NCBI GenBank assembly: GCA_037389465.1
Contig: JAZARR010000088.1
Location: forward strand, 1,364,001 to 1,428,000
DNA length: 64,000 nucleotides
Source of the DNA: Baylisascaris procyonis
Taxonomy: Eukaryota > Nematoda > Chromadorea > Rhabditida > Ascarididae
Direction of reading: 5' to 3'
The position numbers and the translations under genes were made by a program. Of this stretch, positions 26,830 through 38,523 are shown one piece after another. The notes beneath the pieces were generated by a model. It did not search any database, was not told the DNA's origin, and saw only the letters and a program-made list of their open reading frames with translations. Position 1 is the first letter of the stretch, and every line of letters begins with the position of its first letter.

Positions 26830-27092
26830 ATGCGCATTCCACTTGGCAATTTTCGAGAATCGAACATTTCTATAGTTACGTATTTTCGCCTGAACTCATT
26901 TCATTGCTCGATTTTTGCAATGAAAGGTATTAAACGCTTTTCATCAATTGTGTCAGAAGTAATAATATTCCTCTAATAATAGTTCGTCATTTATTCACTT
27001 ATATTTTTGTCAAAAAAAAACGTTTACTTTACAGCTAAATCTTTTACATATTAGAATATTGATCGTGCATATTGGTTCAAGTGGAATGCGCA
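26830..27092. repeat. Interval bounded by 15-bp perfect inverted repeats
   Basis: TGCGCATTCCACTTG at 26830-26844 has its exact reverse complement at 27078-27092. The right end also carries a near-palindrome (GGAATGCGCATTCC). The 263-bp span with terminal inverted repeats and AT-rich, non-coding content suits a MITE-like element, but I see no matching target-site duplication. Confidence 0.5.
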
Positions 27093-28954
27093 TTCCAATG
27101 GCAAAATTGAAGCTTGTGAATATTTTTTGTCTTCTCCAACGTGTTGTCACGAATTGGGTAAAGTGACATCGTTCGTTCGTAAACGTGAGCGAAGTGATTT
27201 TTATTGTTAGTTGCTACTCATCAAATGCTCTTCTCATACCAATAAAGTGTTTCATCTAATTGTACGCTCTTTTTCAAAAGTAAGCACGTTCGAAAGAAAA
27301 TCACATGAAAACTAAGTTCCTAAACGGTTTTAAATTGTGCGCTTACCTTATAGGTAACCATAGTAAATAATTTCTTATATTGCGTGAAAAGGATGCGGAT
27401 ATACGCACTATGAAAACTAATTTTTCTACAAGAAGGAAAATAGGATGGCGCGAATCTTTTTCAAATCGAGTGCGTGAAAAGAAATCTTTTCGCAAACCTC
27501 TTTCTCAATAAGTAGCCGATTCCATGGAATAGTCATTTCTACTCAGATGTGGTTAGTACACCTTGAAGGATCCTGCACCAGTACTTCTAGTTTATTTCTG
27601 GAAGGGAAAATCGATCTTAGTCAACAAGCAGCACAGACAGTAACTAAAACACTTGAAGTTTCTTACTTACGGATTTGAAAATTTTGGACTGACACATGCA
27701 CCAACAGTGGAGCAGAAAAAGAAACAAAAGCCTCATGTGCATGCATTCATGCATATGTGTGCACATGTGCATACACTCACGTACAGACACGTATGTACAC
27801 ATACAGACATATGCACTTGCGCGCATATACAAGCAACGGCACTTGCAGTTCACCATAGGGCATAGTGCGTTACCAGAAATGATGTAGCAGAGAATAATAT
27901 GCTTGTGAGGAGCACAGTTGAGTGGAACTTACTTTGTGAATTGAAGGTTTAAAGGTTTCTGGTTTGTTATCCTAGAGAGTTCTATTCATTTATACGTCAG
28001 CAGTTCCATAAGCGGTTACACAAATTGCATCATAGATACAGGCTCATATTCGAATATCTGTTTCACCTCCCATGTTTCAGTTAATCTCCCATGTTTTCCC
28101 TTCATCCACGTTATAGGTTCTCCACACGTTTCTAACTCATTCTATTCTGCATGATAATGTTTCCACAAGTTCTAAAATGTCGGATTTAGTGAAGAATATC
28201 TTAAATGCTGATCGAATGCGTCTTTTTTCAATAGCTTCTATCTTTGTGCCCTTAGTATGCGAGATAGTGGATGATGCTTATGCAGTGTCCTGTGAATATA
28301 TAACAATTGAGAGTGTACTATGTATGAAAAATGAGACTGGCTAATATCCACATGATTTCAACCTATAAGATTTCATTTCAGCTTTCCCTTAAATTCACCC
28401 ATTTGAAGGTGACCGGTGCTCTTGTTCATATGCGTCACTCCTCACAATGCGGCCATTTTGCACACAGCATAGTATCTTGCAAAGTTAGGAAAATTCTTTG
28501 CTCGCATTCTTTCATCCGTCCCAATATCAAAGGATGCTAGGAGTTTGTAATTGTCTTGACGCTTCCTTTTCGCAACGTCAGGAAAATTTCAAGACCTTCT
28601 CGATTGAAGGATCCCGTATTCCTCCCCTCTCCCCTTGAACTTATTCATTAGAAGTGTTTCTCTTCGATTAAAGGACAACGAATATTTCTCTTCGATTAAA
28701 GGTGACGTCACCAGATTTGCTAAAATCATAAGTCACGCATAAGTAGCATATAATTGCATATTCCTCTCATAGGCTGAAAGGCTATAAATCCTATAAGTTA
28801 TGTTGCATTTGTTGAGTCCTTTACATCATCCGTTTTCTGCAGCTCCTTCATCGGTCATTTTATTTTTTCATTTTCTTCAGCTGTGCCTATATTATGCATT
28901 TTCGCTAGGTTGCATTTCCATGGCGTCTTATAGCGACATTGTGTTTCTTCGTAT

Positions 28955-29110
28955 TTTTGCGTCGGTATCTGTGCCTGTCTGTCTGTTTGTCTGTCTTTGG
29001 GTTCATTAGCTGTCCATGGGTTTCGGTTCAATTTTTGCTCGACAGCTTGCCCGATAGCCGCTGAAGCTGGGACCATGAAACTTGTTGAGCGCAATCTTTG
29101 TATGCCCCTG
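28955..29110. repeat. Dispersed GTCTGTCTGT-type repeat module
   Basis: A (CTGT)n run is followed about 95 bases later by GGGACCATGAAACTTGTTG. A related arrangement (TGTCTGCGTCTGTCTG, then TTGAAACTTGGTG) occurs at about 55755-55830. The shared layout suggests two diverged members of one dispersed repeat family. Confidence 0.45.
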
Positions 29111-31539
29111 TACCAGCTTTCAGGCTGATCCATATAATAATGAAATAGCTATGCCGGCAACTTTGACAGAGGCTCAAATATGCCTACAAGCGTTTACGCA
29201 TTTTCGTGGCTTATTGGTTGATCTGTTGATGATCGGGATCGCAAAAACGCTTATCGTAACTTTTCCACTCTTCTCAATTTGTTTCCAGCCATTTCTATGT
29301 TTCTAAGCCTTAACAAGTCAATGAGGATTATTAGATCGCACCATCTTTGTCACTTCGAATTGTCAGTTGAATACACCTTACTGATATATCAATGAAAAAT
29401 CACTCATCAGCAAAACAGTTGCCATTGTTAAGGGATAATTGAATTTGCAACAGAAACAAATAATCACTTGTAATGCCACTGGAGGGAGGGGGAGAGGAGA
29501 GGAAAAACTTTCGAACGCATCGTCTCTCTTCTTGATTATTCCAATTTATTGTGAGGCGTATTTGCACATTTCAAACATTCTATACTAAATTGCTTTCAAA
29601 TTAAAGTATTGCTTGTAGTGTGGAATGTAAAAGAACAAAATTCGATTAACGTCTTTGCCGTTATGTCCAAATGTGCAACGCATGGCATTCCTCAGCGATC
29701 ACGTCGTTGATCTATCTCCATAGTAACTGTGTGTCCGTGCAAGGTTATGAGCAAAACCTTTATTTCTGTTTATTTAGAACGCCTCAAACGAAGGTCTCTT
29801 CGCAGTGATTGTGAGAATCATGCATAGATGACTTTTCATTCACATCTGAGTCCACTGAAGGAACGCTGGAGAGTAGAAAACTTATCGCCTATCATATGCA
29901 TTGATCCCGTTGCAGGGATCGTGGTCACAATTATGAACCAAGCTAAGTAGTCAGCCATTCCACATGAACTTTAACCAACATTTATAGAGTATTCTCATGG
30001 CAAATAAAAATTGACTAAAATAAATATTGACTCAGGATCGAAATTCCGCCACACAAATCCCTATGCTTTTATTATACTATTTGCGGAGTTGTGAAGGAGC
30101 TGAAAATTTGAAAGTTGAGGCTCTTTGATGGCGCTTTTCGGTTTGCAGCACTCACATCAAATGCAATCTCATTCCAAACAGTTCAAACTATCTTACTTTC
30201 TGCATGGAACTATTACTGCTGCGTTTCGGAACGTTCGCATTTCAAATCTTCACGGCCGTGACGATGATAAGGTATGTCAGTATTTTTGTTTCATCTAATT
30301 TATCGCCACAAATGTCCATTGCTATAGATGCAACAACTACAGCGGATTATCAATTTTTACTTACTGCTGAAAATTCGCAAATTTTATGTGCATTTGTCGG
30401 CAGTTTCCTTAAGGAAGAAAAAAACTTCCTGAAAGATTTTTATTGGAAGTGTCGCTCATCATTGTGCAAGTGCAACTCATTAGGAATTCCGTTTATCGGC
30501 TGCCATGAGAAAATTTCACTACCTTTTTGCGTTTATTTTTTTTCCCAAAAAGGCGAAAAATTTCATCAACAAAGGCCATAGGAAGATAGTGAACGTTGTT
30601 CATGTTTGGTAATAAACAACGAATATGAGAAGAAAAAAAAAAAACGTTCGTTTAAAAAAAAATGTTCATCGCAACCATCTTTTCATGTTGCTATTTTTGA
30701 TCGCGAATTCAAAACGATGTCGGACCTGGCAAAGTGATCTCACTTCGATTTGTACATAATGCACAGCAATCATTCAAAACGCTCAACTTTATTTTCGTTG
30801 TGAATTTTGGCAAAAAAAAAAAGAATGCAATTCCCATATTAGGCACTACTTTTAGAAATGATTTTCACATCGCACAAATATGACCAATGCAAATAGCTCT
30901 TTTTTTTTCGTACACAACAGTTCAAGTACCGCTTCTAACAAAAGTAAAAAAAGAATGCAGCGCCTCAAGAAGTTTAACACTTTTTTCTGCAATTTTTTTT
31001 TTCACATGCATTGAATAAAAACTAGTTCACCTATGTTTGTGCATACATATGCGTTTCAATTCGATGTGTTTCATTTGCCGAATCACAATTATAACCACCC
31101 CATCAAACTACATAAGCGTCAATAGCCTTAGAAAATTCCGAAGGGTAATGTCGCGAAATGACTAATATATAAGTTGATTTTCAAGTGATATTCTCTTCTA
31201 TGGATATGCTTAATGTTATGAATTAACAGGTTGAAAGTGACACACCATATTTTAGTTCTATTTAATTTACTTCCTTTGTAGTTTTTTTTTTTTCGAGCGG
31301 AAACTTCTATTCGAGCAATAAATATAATAGCAGAAACCGTCCTTAACGTGGATGATATGCTATTGCCTCATTACGCTTAACTTGCAATAGATGATTGCTT
31401 ATCACTTGATACTATGATTCTCACTCCACCACTCACAAACGTCTAATTTTTAAGCGTTGAAAACTTCACCTTAAAGTTGAGATCCATATATAAAATGCGA
31501 ATCGGCGTCGAGTTCTCTGGAAAGATGAGCCCTTTCTTA

Positions 31540-31590
31540 GGGCTGGAGGAGGGGAGGGAAGGGGAGGGGAGAGGAGAAGAAGGAGGCTCT
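31540..31590. repeat. Purine G-rich tract
   Basis: Repeated GGGA, GGAGGGG and GAGGAG units on the plus strand with at least four G-runs of three or more. It could form a G-quadruplex, but it is simple sequence and no gene is attached to it. Confidence 0.6.
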
Positions 31591-33415
31591 CATTCACTTT
31601 TACTCGCTATTCTGCAATATTTTGCCCAAATACTTTGCAATCTTGGAAATCCACGATACATATTGCTTGCAAATCATCAGCTAGATTTTGCCCAAATTCG
31701 GTAGTTATGAGTTCGACTTCAAGGGTTTCTTGCATCAAAGGCTGCGCAGCAATCGCAAAAATGTCTGGCATCCCGAAGCACTGTTCCACTTGTATTAATT
31801 ATGCAGACGTTCCCATTTCGTTGCAAGTGCAGAGAAGAAGACCATCCATGAAATAGAAATTTTCTGTTTTGAAATACATACTTAAGGAAGAATGGCATTC
31901 ATGTATTGGTGAATTTAAGAAACAGAACAATTTCAGAATTTGCTTTCTAGAAGAGGGTGTTTGTAAAAGAGGCATATTACCGACTTGTTGCACAGCATTC
32001 TATCAGAAATGAATGGGTTTTTACATTAGATTGCTAGATAACGAATGCTCGATCCAGTTATGGGCTATGCAACGAGACAACTGCCGCCAGTTTTTGCTTT
32101 GTACTATCGGAAAGTTTTTGAATAGCAATGCGTCTCGGCATATTCCTTCGATTGTTTTCCTTCATTTATCTATGTGGTGTAAAATCTATAGTAAATATGC
32201 CTCACTCGTCTTTTCCACATCTGATATTTTTTCCATAGTTTTTTTTACGCGTTATTCACTTAATTCAGTCAAGAACACATTATTACAGCTATTTAGCGCA
32301 ATATTACTATTCATTAAGGTTCGAAAAAAATTCATAACAAATGCCGATGAATGACGGCCACCTACCTCACAGTTGGAAGCTATATGCCATGTTAGCATGA
32401 TGATAGTTAAAAATGAACGCTTCAGAACTGATCGATTTTACTATCTTGCCCAGTTTTTGGCACTCAATGTTAGGAATATGAGTTAATATGTGCAAAGTAG
32501 GGCCAACTTGAATCGATTCTTTTTGGGTATTTTGTCTGATTGAAATAGTGAAAAAATCCGATAAATTCCTTGATTGAATTTTCTGCGCGTATAGCTGACA
32601 AGGAAATGAATGGTCATTTATAAAGACAAAAATTTTTTTCCTCTATTCAAAAAAGATGCAATGCCATCGGCCATCGGGAATAGTGCATAAAATTCTCCAA
32701 AAGAAAAGTTGGAAACCGGTTGGTCGGTCAGTTGATGTTTGCTTTCTCACTTCCTTGCTTCACTATGGCTCCGTTCACATCACTCACATTCAGCGAATTT
32801 GTATTTATTTTCCTAAAAATCCTTCTAAAAAAAACCTTTTTTGAATTCCTCTTTACAGTTAATCGCAAAAATTGAACAGAGCAAAGTAAAACATTTAAAG
32901 GGCATATGAATAGAGAATGACCAAAAAGGTGAAGACAACTGCCACTGAAAACGATCCGTGGATAGGATCGTGAGAGAAACAAGTATTTCAAGGATGGATA
33001 AAAGTGATCTTCAACCCTCGTAATAATTGGTAAATGAGAGATGAAAACCTCAAAAGGATGTCTAGACTCAACGGTAGCAATAAGCTTGACAAAATTTTAA
33101 AAAATCGACACCAATACGCTAAGGAAAAAATAGTTGAGATCAGCTGTGAATGAGAGAAGCTAAACATTTTCACAAAGAAAATGACCGTATAATCTACGAG
33201 GTAAGCACGAAAGGAGTCCAAATACATTAGGAAATGTGGATATTTCATTTCATTTTAGTGTATTTGTAACATAAGCGGTCGCTTCGAATGGTGTCACCTA
33301 ATCAGAGGTAAATTCATTTCAATGTATTCATGCGAACTCTGAGGAGATATATTCGTTCAATGAACTTCAATTAAACAAAGTTTATTGAGGCAACAAAAAC
33401 TTCATCGATTACATG

Positions 33416-33695
33416 CTAAGCAGTCTTTATGATGGCGGACCAAGAGTAGCCGACAGGTGTGCCAAGGACAACAAGGTAGCCGAAATAACGCTTGAAACTA
33501 AGGAAGTCTCCAAGAACACCCTTAGATGGATTAGTGTTCAGGATGGCTCAACCTGCAGCTGAAGATAAGACGCTCTGATGTGATGCCTTTGATGAAAAGT
33601 CCTATATGGCAGCGGACAGGCGGTGTCAAACGCCAATTATGAGCACCAACAACGAAGTTAGGCGCGGCATACATGCCAATTCGAAGTGCTGCTGA
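33416..33695 (-). pseudogene. Frameshifted pseudogene of a small membrane protein, with poly(A) signal
   Basis: The minus strand first reads SAALRIGMYAAPNFVVG, AHNWRLTPPVRCHIGLFIKG and ITSER. It then continues in a different frame as AILNTNPSKGVLGDFLSFKR and YFGYLVVLGTPVGYSWSAII before a stop at 33416. A TGA sits where the second frame should join the first. The two parts read like one protein with an aromatic, membrane-type C-terminus, interrupted by one frameshift and one nonsense codon. TTTATT at 33381-33386 is AATAAA on the minus strand, 30 bases past the stop. A possible acceptor (TATAGCAATCAG) precedes the first frame, so introns may be kept and the copy need not be processed. I do not recognise the family. 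A sequencing error in a live gene would look similar. Confidence 0.5.
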
Positions 33696-33699
33696 TTGC

Positions 33700-36530
33700 T
33701 ATAGCGACAATAATTGATCCTCAGATAGCACAACATTCCAATAGAGAAATATTCCGGTCTCACTATGGAAGATAAATTAGATGCCACTTGTCTTATTATG
33801 TTGAGAGTATTTACTTAAAAATACAATTTCATGAGAGTGAATGTAGGCTTAATCAAGGAATGTAGACCGCTCATAATATATAACACCACGAGACTTGTGG
33901 ATTACTCTAAAGAATCGATGAGAAATCGACGAGGAAGTGTGAGGATTCGCAAAGAATGAAGACTCGAATCAACTGTTGAAAACTCATTACCGGAAAACGA
34001 GTAATTCCAGTGGAAAAAATTACTTACACTCCTTATTTTGTTGTATAGTTCCAAACACTGCAAGAATAAAATCAACATGATATTTTCAGTATGCATTTCC
34101 GTTGGCGACATGAAGTGACCACTGAGTGACCATTGAAACTTTTCATCAAGCAAATCATTTGCATCTTTGCGCTCATTCCATTTTTCAATCTTTTACGTCG
34201 ACTATTTCATTTCATAAATACTCTCTTCTAAAGTGTCAAATTTAGTCAACATCAGTTCACAATTGTTACATTCAGTACAAATATCATTGTTGTTGCCTAT
34301 TTCTTTTTCAGTTTTCGCCAACAAAACAAAACACTCTTACGTATGCTAATATGTTTATTACACTGACTGCAATTTTATCATCCAAACATTATGTTGTTGT
34401 TTGTGTCATTTTTCATTCCGTATTACACTGTTTTTTTTTCAATTATTTATCCATTGGAATAATCTTTTTAAATAACAAAATACCACAAATAATATTAAAC
34501 GATTTGGCGTGACTGACAACTAGACTTAAGAAAATAAATAATGATTAGATTACTGCGTCAAAAAAAAAAACTATCAACAAAATTGCTAATCAATATAAAA
34601 GCTATATTTTATTTTCAATATTAGAAGATCTCATCGAGTGACGTTGTGTTTTAGTTGAATCAAACAACGATTTTACCAATTCATGAACCCCTCTGATTGG
34701 TCTGCAAAAACTCAACCTTCGAATAGAAAGTGCAATTTTGTACCCGATTGGGCCTTTATTTGTTCAATAAACCGTGTAATTTTACATAACGAAGAAGAAA
34801 CAATCCCTAGTAAATTACTACATATTCTACATTACTACACACTCGCCTACATAAATCGAAAAGAACAAATTAATTCTACACCTGCAATTAAAATTTGTTC
34901 TTCAAATACCATAAAAAGTTACTAATTTCATAGTATCGAATTAAATGCGAGCACCAGAGGTAGATCGGAAGCCTCCAGAACAGCAATGAAAATCCCATCA
35001 AAGAAAGGCAAATCGTAACGTTACTACTCTCTTCGTCTATGTAGACACATCTTTATCCTTAGCATCCTCTTTCTTTTTCCCTCGTCCTCCGCTTAGCACC
35101 AATCCGAAACGTTCGTTGTTTTATTAAACTGTTTTTCAAATATAATCCGTCATTAGATGAGCATAAAGACTCGTTGAGGGTTCAACAATAAAACCTGAGA
35201 GAATCCAACAGATACCATCGAAAATGTGCCCTAATCTAAGCAATGAAGTGTAGAGGTTGCGTTTTGTTGGAGGAAAGCATATAAAGGTACAAACAGACAA
35301 CTGATTTCGCATTTTTCTGTTTTGCAGTTATCCCATTTATAGATTTCTTTTTTTTTTTTGCTGAAACATTTCACGAAATATTTTTGTGGAAATCGCCTTT
35401 TCAGCATCATTCCACTCGATTTCATTAAGCTTAAAATCCATAAAAATGCATTTCCTTTTCAAGGGAGTTCAATTTTCTGCGCACTTTTACACCACAGTGG
35501 AATGGCATCTTTGCATCCATCGAATTGCATCCGCATCCCTTCAAAGAAAATTCAACAACATACGAATACGCTCATCGATGTTACAATTATCAAAAGTCAA
35601 CTCTCTGTCCAACCTTTGCACTTCACAACATATTCACGTGCTCACATCACACTCTATGACGTCACGCATGTATGAGACTTCCATGCACAAACAGATCGGT
35701 TCTTTTTATCGTGTGATGCGCAAGAGCAAAACGATCGGAATGAGGAGTTTTAAATCCAAAAATAGAAACGAATTCTTGACGACCCGCAAAATGTGGCACT
35801 TCTCTTCGTCGAAAAAGAATGCCGAATCCATTTCTTCCAGACTGATTTCTGCCTCGAAAAAACGATCGTACTAAAGCAGGTTCTAAAGATTGCTACACAA
35901 CTACATCTCTACGACTTGCACGTCTCCCATACTTTCAAGCTGGATAAGATTACAGATTTGAATGAATAACTGAACTGCAAAGACAACTGCTAAGAAGCAC
36001 GAAGCGCGTTCAATTCTTGGTTACGATTATATGAAAGTACGCTGTTTGCGTAGCATTACGTGGTTCTTCTTTGTATTATTACCTATAACAAGGCTAACGG
36101 CTGACAATTGCAGCAATCTAAAGCGGATTGAGTAAAACCGCTTGCCGGATTCCTTGCTTGTTCAGGAGTATATTCTTAATAGTTTTAAAAAATTTGATAC
36201 TAATAACTGAATACTTGAAACGATAATGTTAATTTACGCTAAGGTTATCTACTACTATCGCTATTCTTACTTGTCAAATACTCAATACACGGAACCAATG
36301 AAAAAGAAAACTGAAAATTGTCAAAGAATTTGAGTAATTTCTGCAAATGTTTTTATCGTTTTTCAATTCGACAATGAAATTGGTGCTTTCGAAAAATATT
36401 TCGAAGGCGTACGCACAATTATAGAGTAACCGCATTCTTTGAGCGTGCAATGCATTTCGAACGAGTGCCATTAACTTGCGACTCGTAAATAAACGATTTG
36501 GAAAGCATGAAATATTTTATTTACGACGTT
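33700..36530. other. Intergenic region
   Basis: No supported gene. The longest plus-strand frame (35386-35874, 162 codons) is Ser/Lys/Ile-rich, with an opposing open frame on the minus strand, and lacks splice or homology support. Confidence 0.4.
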
Positions 36531-36531
36531 A

Positions 36532-36888
36532 TCAGCATTTAAAAAAGCCATTTAAGTACAGCAACAATTTGATGTGGAATGCAGCAATGAACGAAAAAAA
36601 CGCTAATTCCTGCGAAGACATACGATGCTCCTTCATTGGCATCTTTTTGAAATAGGCTTCAGCATCGAAATCCTAAATAGACAAAGCATAGAATGAAATC
36701 GAATTAAATTACTCGAGAAGAGGAAGACAACAATGAGAAAGCAACGACAACTATCGTATAAGAGTGATTATTTCTTGCTTAACATCCTTTTTACGATGCA
36801 CATAGCATTTCACAGAGATTGAACTCACCACAGCACACATAAGACGTACCATAAAAATGCAGAGGTCATTCATACAATTAACGTGAAG
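36532..36888 (-). CDS. Candidate 3' end of a small unrecognised gene
   Basis: Two minus-strand exons fit together in phase 0. The first (36888-36829) follows the acceptor CATGGTCAG and ends at a strong donor (GTG|GTGAGT). The second (36672-36532) follows CTATTTAG and reads DFDAEAYFKKMPMKEHRMSS, then a hydrophobic stretch (LAFFSFIAAFHIKLLLYL), then a stop. AATAAA lies at 36521-36516, about 11 bases beyond the stop, which supports a real 3' end. The layout (short charged part, then one membrane helix near the C-terminus) suggests a small membrane or mitochondrial protein. The 5' exons were not found. Splice signals and poly(A) signal are seen; identity is unknown. Confidence 0.4.
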
Positions 36889-37821
36889 CTGACCATGATT
36901 TAATGATGAAAGAAGACCCCATACACTAAAGTGCAATGAATGACTACGCAGCAAACGAATGACTGCAGCAAACGCTAGTAATATAATACTTCGGTACGGT
37001 TTGCATTATGAACTTGAATTATAGTTAATTTCAGTACGTGTTGTGTTCGATTTCAATCGATGTCATAAAATGAGCGTATTATATGGATGCGTTACTCTTT
37101 AATTGAGCAGCATCTAAGTACATTCAATGACGCCAAAAATGACTAACCAAAAAGCTTTTCTGTAAAGAATGAATTGATGGGTTTTACAAAATTGGCGGTG
37201 ATAAAATACAGCATTGCTTTTCAATAAATTGACTGTTGATGAGAAAAGATAAATCATATAAAGTAACGACGCCGATCACATGACAATATAAAGTGAAACT
37301 TGAAAATGCGCCATAATCAATTCGTATTTGTTCGCTTGATTCTTTGAGTTGGAAAACGTTTTAAAGTATATCAGCACGAGCAGCTCTAAAGTTCGCAAAG
37401 CTACAATTCAGACGAACAGATATTCAATATGTAAGAGCAACAAAAGTGTTTAGATCACATCGACTCAACTACAGTTTAAAAGCTGAGGGAGTGGGCCCAT
37501 AAAAAGCCTGCTACAAAAAAAGCCTAGGCCATACTCTTAAGCTCAAGTTTCGGTGATCTTTACCCATTGTAAAATATTGTGCTACATCAGTCAAGGTGAT
37601 CCGTGCGGAATCTATTGTGCGAAATATGTTCGTGTTTTGGTCTAGACAAAATTACTGCCATGACTGCTGTTAATACATGCCACGTATCACAGCGAGAGCT
37701 GCAAAGACTGCAAAAAAAAAAAAAAAAAAAATTCCAATCGTGGCTACTGTCGTTGCATTGACTCCAGGAGCTTTTGACCGTTCTTGTGGCTTTTGGCGTG
37801 ACTTGATTTTTGATTTTTCTC

Positions 37822-37896
37822 CGCCTTGATGCCTGCACGGATCACATATACTGACTGCCGTCTTCGCATTCGACAATGCAAAGTGTCTGACCGAGA
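37822..37896 (-). pseudogene. Broken duplicate of part of ABITRAM exon 2
   Basis: The minus strand reads [12 protein letters not shown] exactly as in the ABITRAM homologue 0.8 kb away, with only one mismatch over the best 34 bases. A 2-base length difference next to it then puts a TGA in frame, where the intact gene continues ILRAGIKA. In the shifted frame the residues RAGIKA reappear. Outside about 75 bases the similarity stops. It is therefore a partial tandem duplicate, probably non-functional. Downstream frames look open and could belong to a chimeric transcript, but that is speculation. Confidence 0.6.
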
Positions 37897-38250
37897 AGAT
37901 GTATATGTTTGCGGAAATTTGCTTTTGCAACAACGACGAATTAATTGCTCGTATGCATTTATGCTTTTGCTTTAGTGAATAAGATTGAGAACATCATAAA
38001 AAGGATGCGGAAAAATATATTATCAAACAACAGGCAACTTTAAATTGTTATTAAGACAATAAAATTTTGTGATTGATTGAAATTGATAATCGATAATGAT
38101 TGACTCAATAAAGTACGTATCGAAGAAATCTTCGATCGACAAATTCATGACAGCCACAAAGTGAAAACAATATGACTAAGGCTTCGAATGCTCACAAAAC
38201 ATACTTCGACAACCGTTAACTAACAATATCCCCATCAAGATAACCAACAG

Positions 38251-38433
38251 ATGTGGATGGGAACAACGGATCTGAACGACACTGTAAAAGCCACGCCACC
38301 CTTCAATCGTGGACCGGGAGGAAGAATTCGACGTCGCTCTCTGCGCAAGGTTCACACTCTTGTGGCACAACAGTATGATTGGAGAAAATTCTTCTTCAAC
38401 ACAGTAATAAAGATCGAAGACCCTTATGAATGA
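38251..38433 (+). CDS. Candidate plus-strand terminal exon
   Basis: Unrecognised. An open frame from ATG reads MWMGTTDLNDTVKATPPFNR, is Arg-rich in the middle (GGRIRRRSLRKVH), and ends DWRKFFFNTVIKIEDPYE and a stop. AACCAACAG directly before the ATG could be a splice acceptor. The residue mix is protein-like and GC content rises over it. It lies between the ABITRAM gene and its broken duplicate on the opposite strand. No partner exon or homologue was found. Confidence 0.25.
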   Translation: MWMGTTDLNDTVKATPPFNRGPGGRIRRRSLRKVHTLVAQQYDWRKFFFNTVIKIEDPYE

Positions 38434-38523
38434 AGGCAGAAAATGAAACCTACAAAATTAAAACCGAAAGTTTAGTGGGGAACGTTTAATAATATCATAT
38501 TTGTAGGTGCAACTTCATAGTAA

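Larger units (their letters stand above)
24891..33380. other. Large gene-poor interval
   Basis: Eight kilobases with no supported gene. It contains a C-rich tract (25918-25952), inverted repeats at 26830-27092, an imperfect CA/TG tract near 27700-27840, a GTCT-rich dispersed-repeat module (about 28955-29110) and a purine-rich G tract (31540-31590). A signal-like peptide frame (MELLLLRFGTFAFQIF) at 30204 is followed by a donor (AAG|GTATGT) but has no identifiable second exon. Confidence 0.4.

Noticed and set aside
27644..27887. His/Cys-rich ORFs on both strands
   Set aside because: They arise from an imperfect CA/TG simple-sequence tract.
30204..30581. Signal-peptide-like plus-strand ORF
   Set aside because: Only the first 22 residues look like a signal peptide; the rest is AT-driven and no downstream exon was found after the possible donor.
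35386..35874. 162-codon plus-strand ORF
   Set aside because: Ser, Lys and Ile bias, an equally open minus-strand frame and no recognisable motif; probably chance.
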